Positions 43,082 to 52,302 of a stretch of DNA of 64,000 bases are shown piece by piece (the first letter of the stretch is position 1; each line of letters opens with the position of its first letter). This stretch comes from Shimia sp047124445 (GTDB lineage: Bacteria > Pseudomonadota > Alphaproteobacteria > Rhodobacterales > Rhodobacteraceae). The position numbers and the translations under genes were made by a program. Under the pieces are notes generated by a model. That model was not told the origin of the DNA. It searched no databases and saw only the letters and a list, made by a program, of their open reading frames with translations. Location: positions 3,286,001 through 3,350,000 of the forward strand of contig NZ_CP138921.1 of assembly GCF_047124445.1 (NCBI RefSeq), written 5' to 3'.

Positions 43082-43939
43082 CTAGGTGGCGGTTTCTTCG
43101 TCCAGCATGGCTTTCAAAGCATCTTGGTAGTTTGGGTATTTCAGGACCACACCGAGTTCCTCTTTGATGCGGTCGTTGCGCACGCGTTTGCTGTCGGAAT
43201 AGAAGCTGCGCGCCATCGGGGTCATCTCCGCCTCTTCGAACGGGATTTCCGGGGGAGGGTCCATGCCCAGAAGCTCGGCGGCGTAGGCGAGGATGTCCTG
43301 CGGTGGGGCCGGGCTATCATCACAGACGTTGTAGATTTGGCCCACATTGGGGGCCTTCATGGAGGCTTCTAACACTTGGGCGATGTCATCGACATGGGCG
43401 CGGGAGAACACCTGATTTTTCTTGATTATGCGGCGGGCGGTGCCATTGCGCAGTTTGGCGAAGGGGCCGCGGCCGGGGCCGTAGATGCCTGCCAAGCGGA
43501 AGATGTGCAGCGGTAGATCTGGCAGTGCCTGCCATTCCGCTTCGGCGAGCACACGCATTTTGCCGCGGTGGCCGCCGGGATCAAGCGGGGTGTCCTCGTC
43601 GACCCAGCCGCCGTCCATGTCGCCGTAGACGCCGGTGGTGGAGAGGTAGCCGACCCATTCCAGATTGGTCGCGGCGTTCAGGAGCGCGTCCTTGCCAAGG
43701 CGCAAAACCGGATCACCGTCTTTGTCCGGACGGATGGAAGTCAGCACATGGGTGACGCCTTTGAGGGCGGTGTCAAAATCGATCGGCCACTGCAGCGGCG
43801 TGATGCCTTGGGCGCGTAGGTCGGCCTCTTGGGCGGGGTCGCGGTAGGTGCCGAGAATGGTCCAGCCTTGCGGAAGAAGACGGGTGGCGAGGGCCTGGGC
43901 GGTGTAGCCGTGGCCGAGCGAAAGCAGGGTCTTGGTCAT
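43082..43939 (-). CDS. NAD(P)-dependent epimerase/dehydratase-like SDR protein
   Basis: A 285-residue Rossmann-fold protein of the extended SDR type, YeeZ-like. The N-terminal nucleotide-binding pattern is degenerate (LSLGHGYTAQALATRL rather than GxxGxxG). YLSTTGVYGDMDGGWVDEDTPLDP and the later RLAGIYGPGRGPFAKLRNG are typical of atypical SDRs. The Tyr of the YxxxK pair is not obvious, so it may bind a nucleotide without being a standard dehydrogenase. The start at 43939 matches the family N-terminus. Confidence 0.85.
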   Translation of the reverse strand: MTKTLLSLGHGYTAQALATRLLPQGWTILGTYRDPAQEADLRAQGITPLQWPIDFDTALKGVTHVLTSIRPDKDGDPVLRLGKDALLNAATNLEWVGYLSTTGVYGDMDGGWVDEDTPLDPGGHRGKMRVLAEAEWQALPDLPLHIFRLAGIYGPGRGPFAKLRNGTARRIIKKNQVFSRAHVDDIAQVLEASMKAPNVGQIYNVCDDSPAPPQDILAYAAELLGMDPPPEIPFEEAEMTPMARSFYSDSKRVRNDRIKEELGVVLKYPNYQDALKAMLDEETAT

Positions 43940-44044
43940 GTGGATACTCTGCGCTTGCAGTTGGACAGGCACAAGAGGCAGCGCGGTGAATAATTGTCAC
44001 AGCGCTGTGGAGGACTGGCCGATGCCTAAAGATCTAGCCTTGGT

Positions 44045-44830
44045 CTATTTTCCTTTCCAGACCGGATCGCGTTTTTCGGCAAAAGCACGCGCGCCTTCCA
44101 GCTGGTCTTCGCTGTCATAAAGCACATCCACGGTGCGCAGCTGACGCCTGGTGATGCGGTTCATGGCGTCCTGGAATTTGGCATCCTCGGCGTCACGGAC
44201 AATTTCCTTGATGGCGGCGTAAACCAAAGGGGGGCCGGAGGCCAGCAAGCGGGCTTGCTCCCAAGCGCGGTCCATCAGCTTGTCGGCGGGCACAATTTCA
44301 TTGATGAGCCCCCAGCGGTGCGCTTCGTCGGCGTCAAACCAGCGTCCGGTGAGCAGGAGCTCCATAGCGATGTGGTAGGGGATGCGCTTGGGCAGTTTCA
44401 CCGAGGCGGCATCGGCCACCGTACCGGAGCGGATTTCAGGCAGCGCAAAGGTGGCGTGGTCGGCCGCGAGGATCATGTCGGCGGACAGCGCTAGCTCCAA
44501 GCCACCGCCGCAGGCGATGCCGTTTACAGCGGCAATCACTGGTTTGTTCATGTCGCGCAGTTCTTGCAGGCCGCCAAAGCCACCGACACCATAGTCACCA
44601 TCAACTTCATCCCCATCGGCGGCGGCTTTCAGATCCCACCCGGGGCAGAAGAACTTCTCGCCACCCCCTGTGAGGATGGCAACGCGCAGGTCCGGATCGT
44701 CTCGGAAATCACGGAAGACCTCTCCCATGATGCGGCTGGTCACAAGATCAATGGCGTTGGCTTTGGGGCGATCGAGTGTGACCTCGAGAATAGCGCCGTC
44801 GCGGCGGGTTTTGACCGGGCCGTCAGTCAT
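44045..44830 (-). CDS. caiD: Carnitinyl-CoA dehydratase / enoyl-CoA hydratase family protein
   Basis: A 261-residue crotonase-fold enzyme. The oxyanion-hole segment is GIACGGGLELAL (104-115). Glu112 and Glu132, spaced by 20, occupy the positions of the two catalytic glutamates of enoyl-CoA hydratases. The sequence is closest in feel to CaiD, which interconverts carnitinyl-CoA and crotonobetainyl-CoA. Its start overlaps the upstream acyl-CoA ligase stop by 4 nt. With the ligase and the acyl-CoA dehydrogenase it could act on carnitine or gamma-butyrobetaine CoA esters; the substrate is inferred. Confidence 0.87.
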   Translation of the reverse strand: MTDGPVKTRRDGAILEVTLDRPKANAIDLVTSRIMGEVFRDFRDDPDLRVAILTGGGEKFFCPGWDLKAAADGDEVDGDYGVGGFGGLQELRDMNKPVIAAVNGIACGGGLELALSADMILAADHATFALPEIRSGTVADAASVKLPKRIPYHIAMELLLTGRWFDADEAHRWGLINEIVPADKLMDRAWEQARLLASGPPLVYAAIKEIVRDAEDAKFQDAMNRITRRQLRTVDVLYDSEDQLEGARAFAEKRDPVWKGK

Positions 44831-46860
44831 GACATGTCCTTTCGTATCAGCGCGTCTGCGGCCACCGCGCGGGTGGGCGTGCAGATCAGCGGGTTGATCT
44901 CAGCCTCTTGCAAGCTGTCGAGGTTGGCAAGCACGTAGGCTTGCAGCGCGTCTATGGCTCGCAGAATGGCGTTGATGTTGGCGGGCGGCGCACCGCGATA
45001 GCCTGTGAGCAGCGGCGCGATTTTGAGTGATGACAAGGCATCTCGGATTGTCTCGTGGCTGGCCGGGATCAGGAGCGAGGCGCTGTCTGTCAACACTTCG
45101 GTCAGGGTGCCGCCCGCGGCGATGGTGAGCACAAAGCCATGGGCTGGATCGTGGGTCACACCGATGAGCAGCTCTGCGACGCCGTCATCGATCATTTCCT
45201 CGATCAGGAAACTGTTGGTCGGCATGTGTTTCGCGGCGGCTGGCAAGTCAGCGGCTATGAGTTTGAGCTTAACTGCGCCGGCTTCGGTTTTATGTGCGAT
45301 ACCCTGGCCCTTGAGCACCAAGGGCGGCGTGAGTTGTCCGGCCTTTTCGGCGAGAGTATCCGTGCCGGCCACTGCAACGCTGCGCGGGGTGTCTAGGCCG
45401 TGGGTGGCGAGCGCGGTTTTGGCTTCGTGCTCTGTGAGCACTTGAGCCGCTTGAGGCGGCGCAGTAGGGGCGAGCGCCAATGGGGCGGTTTCAGGGGCGG
45501 AAATCTGCGTGGTCGCGGCAGCAGCAGAGATGGCTTCGCGCAGGCCGTGCATGGGCACGACGCCGCCCTCGATCAGGGTTTGCGTCACATCGGCTGGCAG
45601 AAGTTCCGGTAAGGATGCAACCACGGCCATTGGACGGCTGGTGGTCTTGTGGGCTTTGATGGCGGCGTCGGTGGCGCAATCCCAATCGGTGCGGTTTTCT
45701 GGCGGATAGTCCACAACGGAAAACGTAAGACCGACGTCCGACGTCATCATGGCGGACCAAGCCTGGGTCATCGCGTCGGCATCGCGCCAGATATAGGTAT
45801 GATAGTCTAGGGGGTTGGCCAGGGCGACCATGGGGCCGAGGGCGTCGGCCAATTGTGTGCGCTGTTCGTCTGTCAGGGTCGGGAAGGTGAGGCCGCTGTG
45901 AAGCGCCGTGTCGGCCATCAGGCTGGCCTCGCCGCCAGAGCAGCTGATTGAAGCGATGGTGGGCGTGGACAACGGGCCAGACAGGTGCAGCAGCTTCAGG
46001 GTTTCCAAAAACACCGGTAGGTCATGTACGCGGGCAAAGCCCAGTCGTGTGATCAGCGCGGCGGCTCCGGTGTCGCTGCCGGCAAGTGAGGCGGTGTGGC
46101 TGACGGTGGCGGCCTGGGCTTCGTCGCTGGCGCCAACTTTCAAAACCACAACCGGGATTCCTTTGGCGTGGGCTTTGGCGGCCAGCGCTTCCCACGCGCG
46201 CAAATTGGTGAAGCCCTCGATATGCAGGCCAAGCGCAGTGACACGCGGATCATCAAGGAAGGCTGCAGCGATGTCGGCTTGGTTGAGCTGCGCCATGTTT
46301 CCGCAGGTGGCGACATAGGCAATGGGCACGCCGCGCTGCTGGTTGGTGAGGTTGATCGCGATGTTGGAGCTTTGCGTAAGGATGGCGACGCCGCTGTCCA
46401 ATCGTTTGCAACCGTGCTGGTCCGGCCAAATCGCGGCTCCGTCCAGCGCGTTGATAAGACCGTAGCAGTTGGGGCCGAGGATCGGCATGTCACCGGCGGC
46501 GGCCACAAGGTCTGCTTGTAGTTCATTGCCGGAAGCGTCTTCGGCAACGGCCTCAGAAAAGCCGGATGCGAAACACACCGCGCCGCCCGCGCCGTTGGCC
46601 GCGAGGTCCTTCACAATCGGGATTGTGGCGCGGCGGTTGATGCCAATGAAGGTTGCGTCTGGCGATGCGGGCAATGCGTCGATGGAGGGGTAAGCTTTGT
46701 GTCCGGCAACATCCGATGATTTGGGGTGCACAGGCCAAATGGCGCCGTTAAAACCAATCTTTTCCGTTTGTCGGATAACTTCGGCACACCACGCGCCGCC
46801 GCCAACAACGGCAATGGACTTGGGGCGGATCAGGCGAGACAGATCACGTGTCATGGCCAT
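44827..46860 (-). CDS. NDP-forming acyl-CoA ligase (acetate-CoA ligase family)
   Basis: A 677-residue single-chain ligase of the ADP-forming acetyl-CoA synthetase family. The N-terminal CoA-binding domain (VVGGGAWCAEVIRQ) and succinyl-CoA-ligase-like middle domains (ILGPNCYGLINA, SISCSGGEASLMAD) precede a C-terminal ATP-grasp domain (about 470-677, PLVLKGQGIAHKTEAGAVKL). A swapped order of alpha and beta parts is usual for this family. Context suggests it activates carnitine, crotonobetaine or gamma-butyrobetaine in place of CaiB/CaiC. Starts at 46860 and 46854 are both possible. Confidence 0.88.
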   Translation of the reverse strand: MAMTRDLSRLIRPKSIAVVGGGAWCAEVIRQTEKIGFNGAIWPVHPKSSDVAGHKAYPSIDALPASPDATFIGINRRATIPIVKDLAANGAGGAVCFASGFSEAVAEDASGNELQADLVAAAGDMPILGPNCYGLINALDGAAIWPDQHGCKRLDSGVAILTQSSNIAINLTNQQRGVPIAYVATCGNMAQLNQADIAAAFLDDPRVTALGLHIEGFTNLRAWEALAAKAHAKGIPVVVLKVGASDEAQAATVSHTASLAGSDTGAAALITRLGFARVHDLPVFLETLKLLHLSGPLSTPTIASISCSGGEASLMADTALHSGLTFPTLTDEQRTQLADALGPMVALANPLDYHTYIWRDADAMTQAWSAMMTSDVGLTFSVVDYPPENRTDWDCATDAAIKAHKTTSRPMAVVASLPELLPADVTQTLIEGGVVPMHGLREAISAAAATTQISAPETAPLALAPTAPPQAAQVLTEHEAKTALATHGLDTPRSVAVAGTDTLAEKAGQLTPPLVLKGQGIAHKTEAGAVKLKLIAADLPAAAKHMPTNSFLIEEMIDDGVAELLIGVTHDPAHGFVLTIAAGGTLTEVLTDSASLLIPASHETIRDALSSLKIAPLLTGYRGAPPANINAILRAIDALQAYVLANLDSLQEAEINPLICTPTRAVAADALIRKDMS

Positions 46861-46971
46861 GCCTCCGGGCTGCCATGACAGGCCTCTAGATGTGGTAACC
46901 CTTTCTTAACCACGATGCGGAAGGGTGGCAGGGCGGCCTCTGCAGGAGCGCTTTGGGCCGCATCAGGGAAA

Positions 46972-47003
46972 GCCCCCCGTTCTACGTCTACTCTTCGGGG
47001 GGC
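46972..47003 (-). terminator. Hairpin downstream of the SelW-like gene
   Basis: GCCCCCCG (46972-46979) and CGGGGGGC (46996-47003) form a perfect 8-bp stem with a 16-nt loop, 18 bp after the stop codon; TTTCCC follows on the minus strand. It may partially separate the dehydrogenase/SelW genes from the ligase/caiD genes. Confidence 0.55.
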
Positions 47004-47020
47004 GGACCCTTGTGCAGCCC

Positions 47021-47302
47021 CTAGCTGTTGCGGTCGAGATGTCCCAAATCGCGGTCCGGTTCGATCACATCGCGCAGGCGTTTTTTCAACTCTTTGGCTT
47101 CCGGAAATCCACCGTCGCGCTTGCGGTCCCAAATCACCGTGTGGTTGACCGTGACTTTGTAGGTGCCGGGCACGTCTGCTGGGGCAATGGTTACCCCGGC
47201 GAGATCGTCTTTGAAGGTGGACAACAGTTCTTGCGCCATCCAGCCCGCGCGCAACAGCCAGTTGCAACCGACGCAATAGGTGATGGTGACGGATGGTTTC
47301 AT
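47021..47302 (-). CDS. SelT/SelW/SelH (Rdx) family protein
   Basis: A 93-residue thioredoxin-like protein with the redox motif C10-V-G-C13 near the N-terminus (TITYCVGCNW) and the family pattern GTYKVTVNHTVIWDRKRDGGFPEAKELKK. The bacterial form has Cys in place of the selenocysteine found in some homologues. Function is poorly known; thiol redox is likely. It lies between the acyl-CoA dehydrogenase and ligase genes. The start at 47302 matches the family N-terminus. Confidence 0.9.
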   Translation of the reverse strand: MKPSVTITYCVGCNWLLRAGWMAQELLSTFKDDLAGVTIAPADVPGTYKVTVNHTVIWDRKRDGGFPEAKELKKRLRDVIEPDRDLGHLDRNS

Positions 47303-47368
47303 GTGGCAGGCCTCTCGATGGTGTGTCGAGGTTGTGCCGCAGAGCCACAGACAACGCAACGGTTCCCA

Positions 47369-48529
47369 TCAGGCACCCAAGGGACGCAGAAGGTCGCGGC
47401 TGATGATGTGGCGCTGGATTTCGCTGGTGCCGTCCCAGATACGTTCGACCCGTGCATCCCGCCAGAAGCGTTCCAGCGGGTAGTCATCCATCAGCCCCAT
47501 GCCGCCGTGGATTTGGATTGCAGCGTCGGTGACGCGGGCGAGCATTTCGGTGGCGTAGAGCTTGGCGGAGGCAATTTCTCGGTTCGACGGCAGGCCACGA
47601 TCAAGGCGGGCTGCGGCGGACAGTGTTAGTAGGTCAGCGGCATCGATTTCGGTGATCATGTCGGCGATCTGAAAACCGATGCCCTGGAATTTGCCAATCG
47701 GCTGGCCAAATTGTTCGCGCTGGGCTGCATAATCCAATGCATAATCAAAGGCGCGGCGAGCACGGCCGACACAAAAGGCTGCCACCGTGATGCGTGTGGC
47801 GTAAAGCCATTCGTTCATTACCGCAAAGCCACCGTCGACTTCGCCAAGGACTTGCGTGTCGGGCAGGCGGCAGTCGTCAAACTCGAGCACCATATTTTTG
47901 TAACCGCGATGGCTCACGGATTTGTAGCCGTCGCGCACCGTGAAACCCGGCGTGTCGCGGTCCACAAGGAAGGTGGTGATGCGCTTTTTGGGTCCCTTGG
48001 GGGTTTGGTCTTCGCCGGTGGCGACAAAGACAATGAAGAAGTCGGCGTGTTCGGCGCCGCTGATGAAATGCTTGTTGCCGTTGATGACCCAGTCGCCGCC
48101 ATCACGCACGGCGCTGCATTTCATGCCACGAACATCGGACCCGGCACCCGGTTCGGTCATGGCCAAGGCATCCATGCGTTCGCCGCGCACGGCAGGTAGC
48201 AGGTAGCGTTCCTTCTGCTCGCCTTCGCAGGCCATAAGGATGTTTTGCGGGCGGCCAAAGAAATGCGTGAGGGCCATTGAACCGCGGCCCAATTCGCGTT
48301 CCACCAGAGTAAACTCAAGGTGGTTCAGGCCCGCGCCGCCAACTTCTTCGGGGAAGTTACAGGCATAAAATCCAAGGTCGATGACCTTTTGTTTGATCTG
48401 TTCGCCCAGACCTTCAGGAATTTCGCCGGTGCGTTCGACCTCATCCTCATGAGGATAAATCTCATTTTCCACAAAGCTGCGGACGGTGGAGACAATCATC
48501 TCCTGTTCTTCGGTCAGATCAAACTGCAT
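47369..48529 (-). CDS. Acyl-CoA dehydrogenase, crotonobetainyl-CoA reductase/CaiA-like
   Basis: A 386-residue FAD enzyme with the acyl-CoA dehydrogenase domain order: helical N-terminus, beta middle domain (MTEPGAGSDVRG and a WVINGNKHFISGA segment) and helical C-terminus ending YPLERFWRDARVERIWDGTSEIQR. The start at 48529 has AGGGA upstream. The length and motifs suit CaiA-type or short-chain dehydrogenases. Being divergent from a CdhR-like regulator and in line with caiD suggests gamma-butyrobetainyl-CoA or crotonobetainyl-CoA as substrate; this is inference. Confidence 0.9.
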   Translation of the reverse strand: MQFDLTEEQEMIVSTVRSFVENEIYPHEDEVERTGEIPEGLGEQIKQKVIDLGFYACNFPEEVGGAGLNHLEFTLVERELGRGSMALTHFFGRPQNILMACEGEQKERYLLPAVRGERMDALAMTEPGAGSDVRGMKCSAVRDGGDWVINGNKHFISGAEHADFFIVFVATGEDQTPKGPKKRITTFLVDRDTPGFTVRDGYKSVSHRGYKNMVLEFDDCRLPDTQVLGEVDGGFAVMNEWLYATRITVAAFCVGRARRAFDYALDYAAQREQFGQPIGKFQGIGFQIADMITEIDAADLLTLSAAARLDRGLPSNREIASAKLYATEMLARVTDAAIQIHGGMGLMDDYPLERFWRDARVERIWDGTSEIQRHIISRDLLRPLGA

Positions 48530-48604
48530 GGCGCGTGTCCCTCTTTGGCTGTCGATAGCAGAGCGCGCTTGACCAGCTGGATCATGCAAGAATAGCGTCT
48601 GGTC

Positions 48605-49549
48605 ATGCAGATTTGGTCAAATACATCCGCTGCGCCGCAGAAGATTGGGGTTCTGTTGTTTGACGGGTTTTCCAACCACTGTCTGGCAAACACCGTGGAA
48701 CCGATGCGGGCGGCCAATACGCTGTCGGGCAAAGCGCTCTTTGACTGGGCGTTTTTGTCATTGGATGGCGCTGCGGTGCGGAGTTCGAGTCAATTGCCAG
48801 TGACGCCTCATGGTCGGCTCAGTGAGGCCTCCGGCGACATGCTGGTTGTGATGCCGTCTTATGGCTTCATAGGCCACGCGGGCTGGCAGACGCAGAGTGC
48901 CTTGCGGGCGGCAGCCAAGCGGTTTGGCACGGTCTGTGGCATGGACACGGGCAGCTGGTTGATGGCCGAAGCAGGGCTGCTGGAGGGGCATCGCGCCACC
49001 ATTCACTGGGAAGAGCTGACTGCCTTTGCGGAGCGCTTTCCAGATGTCACAGCAGAGCGCGAGCGGTTTGTGATTGATGGGGCGCGAGTGACCTGTTCGG
49101 GGGCCATGGCAGCGTTTGATTTGGTGATGTTTCTGATTGGTCGCGACTTTGGACAGGCGCTCGCTTTGGAGGTGGCGCAGTTGTTTATGACACGGGACAG
49201 TGCGCGCTCCCATGAAGGCGGCGCCACGCCAGCAGGGCGGGTTGTGAACCGCGCTTTGGCCGTGATGCAGGACCACTTGGAAGAGCCTTTAGCCTTGCCA
49301 GAGGTGGCGCGCCGGGCAGGTGTGACCCAGAAAACCCTTGCCGCGCGGATGTTGGCAGAGCTTGGGGCCACGCCGGCGGTGGTGTATCGGCGGTTGCGGC
49401 TCAATCTGGCGCGCAAGCTGGTGGTGGACACCGATTTGAGCGTGTCCGAGGTGGCGCTGCGCAGCGGGTATGGCGATCCGGCGGCAATGACGCGGGCGTT
49501 TCGGGCAGAGTTTGCCACCACGCCACAGGCGCTGCGCAAGGGGATCTAG
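48605..49549 (+). CDS. GlxA/CdhR-family AraC-type transcriptional regulator
   Basis: A 314-residue regulator. A DJ-1/PfpI-like domain (about 10-190, with KIGVLLFDGFSNHCLANTVEPMR and VCGMDTGSWLMAEAGLL) is followed by an AraC-type double helix-turn-helix (about 215-312). CdhR of Pseudomonas, in the same family, responds to carnitine and controls carnitine dehydrogenase genes. Divergence from the CaiA/CaiD-like operon across a 75-bp gap points to local control. Its stop codon overlaps that of the convergent aldolase gene within CTAG. Confidence 0.9.
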   Translation: MQIWSNTSAAPQKIGVLLFDGFSNHCLANTVEPMRAANTLSGKALFDWAFLSLDGAAVRSSSQLPVTPHGRLSEASGDMLVVMPSYGFIGHAGWQTQSALRAAAKRFGTVCGMDTGSWLMAEAGLLEGHRATIHWEELTAFAERFPDVTAERERFVIDGARVTCSGAMAAFDLVMFLIGRDFGQALALEVAQLFMTRDSARSHEGGATPAGRVVNRALAVMQDHLEEPLALPEVARRAGVTQKTLAARMLAELGATPAVVYRRLRLNLARKLVVDTDLSVSEVALRSGYGDPAAMTRAFRAEFATTPQALRKGI

Positions 49550-50301
49550 GTGGCGTAGGTGCTGCCTTCTTCGTCCAGAATGGCTTTTAGCTCTGCAAGA
49601 TGCCGCACATCTTGTTCTGGATACTGCTCCAGCTCCTGTGCGGTTTTCTCTGCAATCTCATGCGGCAGAACCCGCAACGGCTGGCCGGTTTGCAGGGCAC
49701 GAATATAAGTCTCCGCCGCACGCTCGAAATAATAGAGCCGATTAAACGTGTCCGCGACGCTGTCGCCAATCACCAACACGCCGTGGTTGCCCATGACCAT
49801 GACTTTCTTTTTGGGATCGGTCAGGAGCGCGGCGCAGCGTTCGCCTTCGTCCTCAAAGGCCAAGCCGCCGTAGCCGTCATCCACCACAATGCGGTCATAA
49901 AACGTGGCGCAGTTCTGATCGATGGGCGGGAGGGTGCTGTCCGCCAAAGACGCCAAGACGGTCGCGAATATCGAGTGTACATGCATCACACAACGTGCGT
50001 GGGGGCAGTGGCGATGCACGCCCCCATGAAGGCCCCAGGCGGTGGGATCAGGCGCATTTGGGCCCTTCAGAGTTTCGGGGTCATTGGCGTCGATTTCCAA
50101 AAGGTCACTGGCCTTGATGCGGGCAAAGTGCATTTGATTGGGGTTCATCAAAAATCGCGTGCCGTCGTCGTTCACCGCGAGGCTGAAGTGGTTGGCGACA
50201 CCTTCGTGCATGTTCAGGCGCGCGGTCCAGCGGAAGGCCGCTGCCATATCGACGCGCTCCTGCCAGTGGGTGATGTTGGGGTGCAGCTCTGCGACGGTCA
50301 T
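49546..50301 (-). CDS. Class II aldolase/adducin family protein
   Basis: A 251-residue zinc-dependent aldolase-fold protein. The metal-binding His107 and His109 are in CVMHVHSIFATVLA, and MVMGNHGVLVIGDSV provides the third His. The N-terminal HEGVANHFSLAV forms the phosphate-site loop. Typical substrates are fuculose or ribulose phosphates, but many members are of unknown specificity. The start at 50301 has a strong AAGGAGG site. No sugar kinase or isomerase is adjacent. Confidence 0.88.
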   Translation of the reverse strand: MTVAELHPNITHWQERVDMAAAFRWTARLNMHEGVANHFSLAVNDDGTRFLMNPNQMHFARIKASDLLEIDANDPETLKGPNAPDPTAWGLHGGVHRHCPHARCVMHVHSIFATVLASLADSTLPPIDQNCATFYDRIVVDDGYGGLAFEDEGERCAALLTDPKKKVMVMGNHGVLVIGDSVADTFNRLYYFERAAETYIRALQTGQPLRVLPHEIAEKTAQELEQYPEQDVRHLAELKAILDEEGSTYAT

Positions 50302-50493
50302 GGAGGCCTCCTTGTTTTGCGCAGCGGAGCATTGCCAAGGCGCGCTGGTCAAGCGTGTTTGCGACGTCGCTTTTGACATGTGACTGGTCAGGCGGTTCCA
50401 ATTTTGGGTTTCAGTTTCCACCTGAAGGACATTTCGTAAAAGCTTCACCTGCGGTGAGGTTGAACATGGTCAAAACCCGTGGCACCGTGGGCC
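50302..50493. promoter_or_regulatory. Divergent promoter region of the aldolase and adenine deaminase genes
   Basis: The 192-bp gap contains a 13-bp perfect dyad, TCACC-TGC-GGTGA (50445-50457), 36 bp before the adenine deaminase start. No gene or recognisable purine riboswitch is seen. Confidence 0.4.
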
Positions 50494-52302
50494 ATGGAAC
50501 AGACGCATTTTCAAACATGGGCTGATGTCGCCCCCCGCCTTGTTGCCGTGGCCGCGGGCCGCGAGCCTGCTGATCTCATCATTCGCAAAGGCCAATGGGT
50601 CAATGTGCACACCCGCGAGGTGCTGGCGGATCACGATATTGCCGTGGCCGAAGGGCGGATCGCCTTTGTCGGGCCTGACGCGAGCCATTGCGAGGGGCCA
50701 GATACAGAGATCATAGAGGCCAACGGACGGTTTATGATCCCGGGCCTGTGTGACGGGCATATGCACATCGAAAGCGGCATGCTGACCCCGGCAGAATTTG
50801 CCCGCGCTGTGATAGGTCATGGCACGACCACGATGTTCACCGACCCACATGAGATTGCCAATGTGTTGGGGCTGGAAGGCGTGCGAATGATGCATGATGA
50901 AGCGCTGATGCAGCCGATCAACATCTTCACGCAAATGCCCAGCTGTGCGCCATCGGCGCCGGGGTTGGAGACCACCGGCTTTGAAATTGGGCCGGATGAT
51001 GTGAGCGAGGCTATGGGCTGGCCTGGTATCATTGGGCTGGGGGAGATGATGAACTTCCCCGGGGTGATCAATGGCAGCCAGCAGATGCTGGCCGAGATTG
51101 CTGCGACACAAAACGCGGGCAAGACCGTAGGTGGGCATTATGCGTCGCCGGATCTTGGTAAAGATTTCCATGCCTATGCGGCCGGTGGTCCAGCTGATGA
51201 TCACGAAGGCACCTGTGAGGCGGATGCGATTGCGCGGGTGCGTCAGGGCATGCGCATGATGATGCGCTTGGGCTCGGCCTGGTACGATGTCGAAACACAG
51301 ATTACCGCGATCACCGAAAAGGGTTTGGACCCGCGCAACTTCATCCTGTGCACGGACGACAGCCATTCGGGCACCTTGGTGAACGATGGGCATATGAACC
51401 GGGTGGTGCGGCATGCGATTGACTGTGGCTGTGATCCGCTTGTGGCGCTGCAAATGGCGACGATCAATACCGCGACGCATTTTGGATTGGAGCGGGACTT
51501 GGGCTCCATTGCACCTGGACGGAGGGCGGATGTGATCCTGACGTCAGATCTCAAAACGCTCCCCATTGAGCAGGTGATTGCTCGCGGTAAGACCGTGGCG
51601 CAGGACGGCAAGGTGTTGGTGGATTGTCCGCATTACGACTGGCCGGCACATGCGCGGCAGACGGTGAACATGGGACGGGCGCGGACGGCGGAAGATTTTG
51701 AGGTCAAAGCGCCGGACGGTGCCACACAGGTCACTGCCAATGTGATTGGGGTGATTGAAAACCAGGCGCCAACCAAGGCATTGACCGCTGAGTTGTCCGT
51801 CACGGATGGCGTGGTTCAGGGCGATTTAGAGACGGATGTGTCACAGATCGCGCTGGTGGAGCGGCACCGCGCCACCGGCGATGTGGTGAACGGGTTTGTG
51901 TCGGGCTTTGGCTACAAAGGACGGGTGGCGATGGCCTCCACCGTGGCCCATGACAGTCATCATATGATTGTGGTCGGCACTGACCGCGAGATGATGGCGA
52001 TGGCGGCCAACCGACTTGGCGAGGTGGGCGGTGGTGTCACTGTGATCAAGGATGGCGAAGAGCTGGCGTTGGTCGAGTTGCCGATCGCAGGCTTGATGTC
52101 AGATGCGCCCGCAACAGAAGTTGCGGCCAAGGCGCAGAAGATGGTCGAAGCGATGGAGGCTTGCGGTTGCACCCTGAACAACGCTTATATGCAACATTCG
52201 CTTTTGGCTCTGGTGGTAATCCCGGAATTGAGGATTTCCGACCTGGGGCTGGTGGATGTGACCAAATTTGAAATGACAGAGGTGATCAAGGCTGCGCAAT
52301 GA
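50494..52302 (+). CDS. ade: Adenine deaminase
   Basis: A 602-residue amidohydrolase that deaminates adenine to hypoxanthine and ammonia. An N-terminal beta-sandwich (DLIIRKGQWVNVHTREVL) precedes the metal-binding GHMHIESGM, later VGGHYASPDLGKD and CTDDSHSG, and a C-terminal Ade-specific domain (HDSHHMIVVGTDREMMAMAAN). Length fits the Ade family. The start could be 50494 (ATG) or 50479 (GTG). The stop overlaps the AMP nucleosidase start by 4 nt, giving a two-step purine route. Confidence 0.95.
   Translation: MEQTHFQTWADVAPRLVAVAAGREPADLIIRKGQWVNVHTREVLADHDIAVAEGRIAFVGPDASHCEGPDTEIIEANGRFMIPGLCDGHMHIESGMLTPAEFARAVIGHGTTTMFTDPHEIANVLGLEGVRMMHDEALMQPINIFTQMPSCAPSAPGLETTGFEIGPDDVSEAMGWPGIIGLGEMMNFPGVINGSQQMLAEIAATQNAGKTVGGHYASPDLGKDFHAYAAGGPADDHEGTCEADAIARVRQGMRMMMRLGSAWYDVETQITAITEKGLDPRNFILCTDDSHSGTLVNDGHMNRVVRHAIDCGCDPLVALQMATINTATHFGLERDLGSIAPGRRADVILTSDLKTLPIEQVIARGKTVAQDGKVLVDCPHYDWPAHARQTVNMGRARTAEDFEVKAPDGATQVTANVIGVIENQAPTKALTAELSVTDGVVQGDLETDVSQIALVERHRATGDVVNGFVSGFGYKGRVAMASTVAHDSHHMIVVGTDREMMAMAANRLGEVGGGVTVIKDGEELALVELPIAGLMSDAPATEVAAKAQKMVEAMEACGCTLNNAYMQHSLLALVVIPELRISDLGLVDVTKFEMTEVIKAAQ

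Noticed and set aside
43082..43939. Assignment as a named nucleotide-sugar epimerase
   Set aside because: The nucleotide-binding glycine pattern and the YxxxK pair are degenerate, so only a general SDR call is supported.
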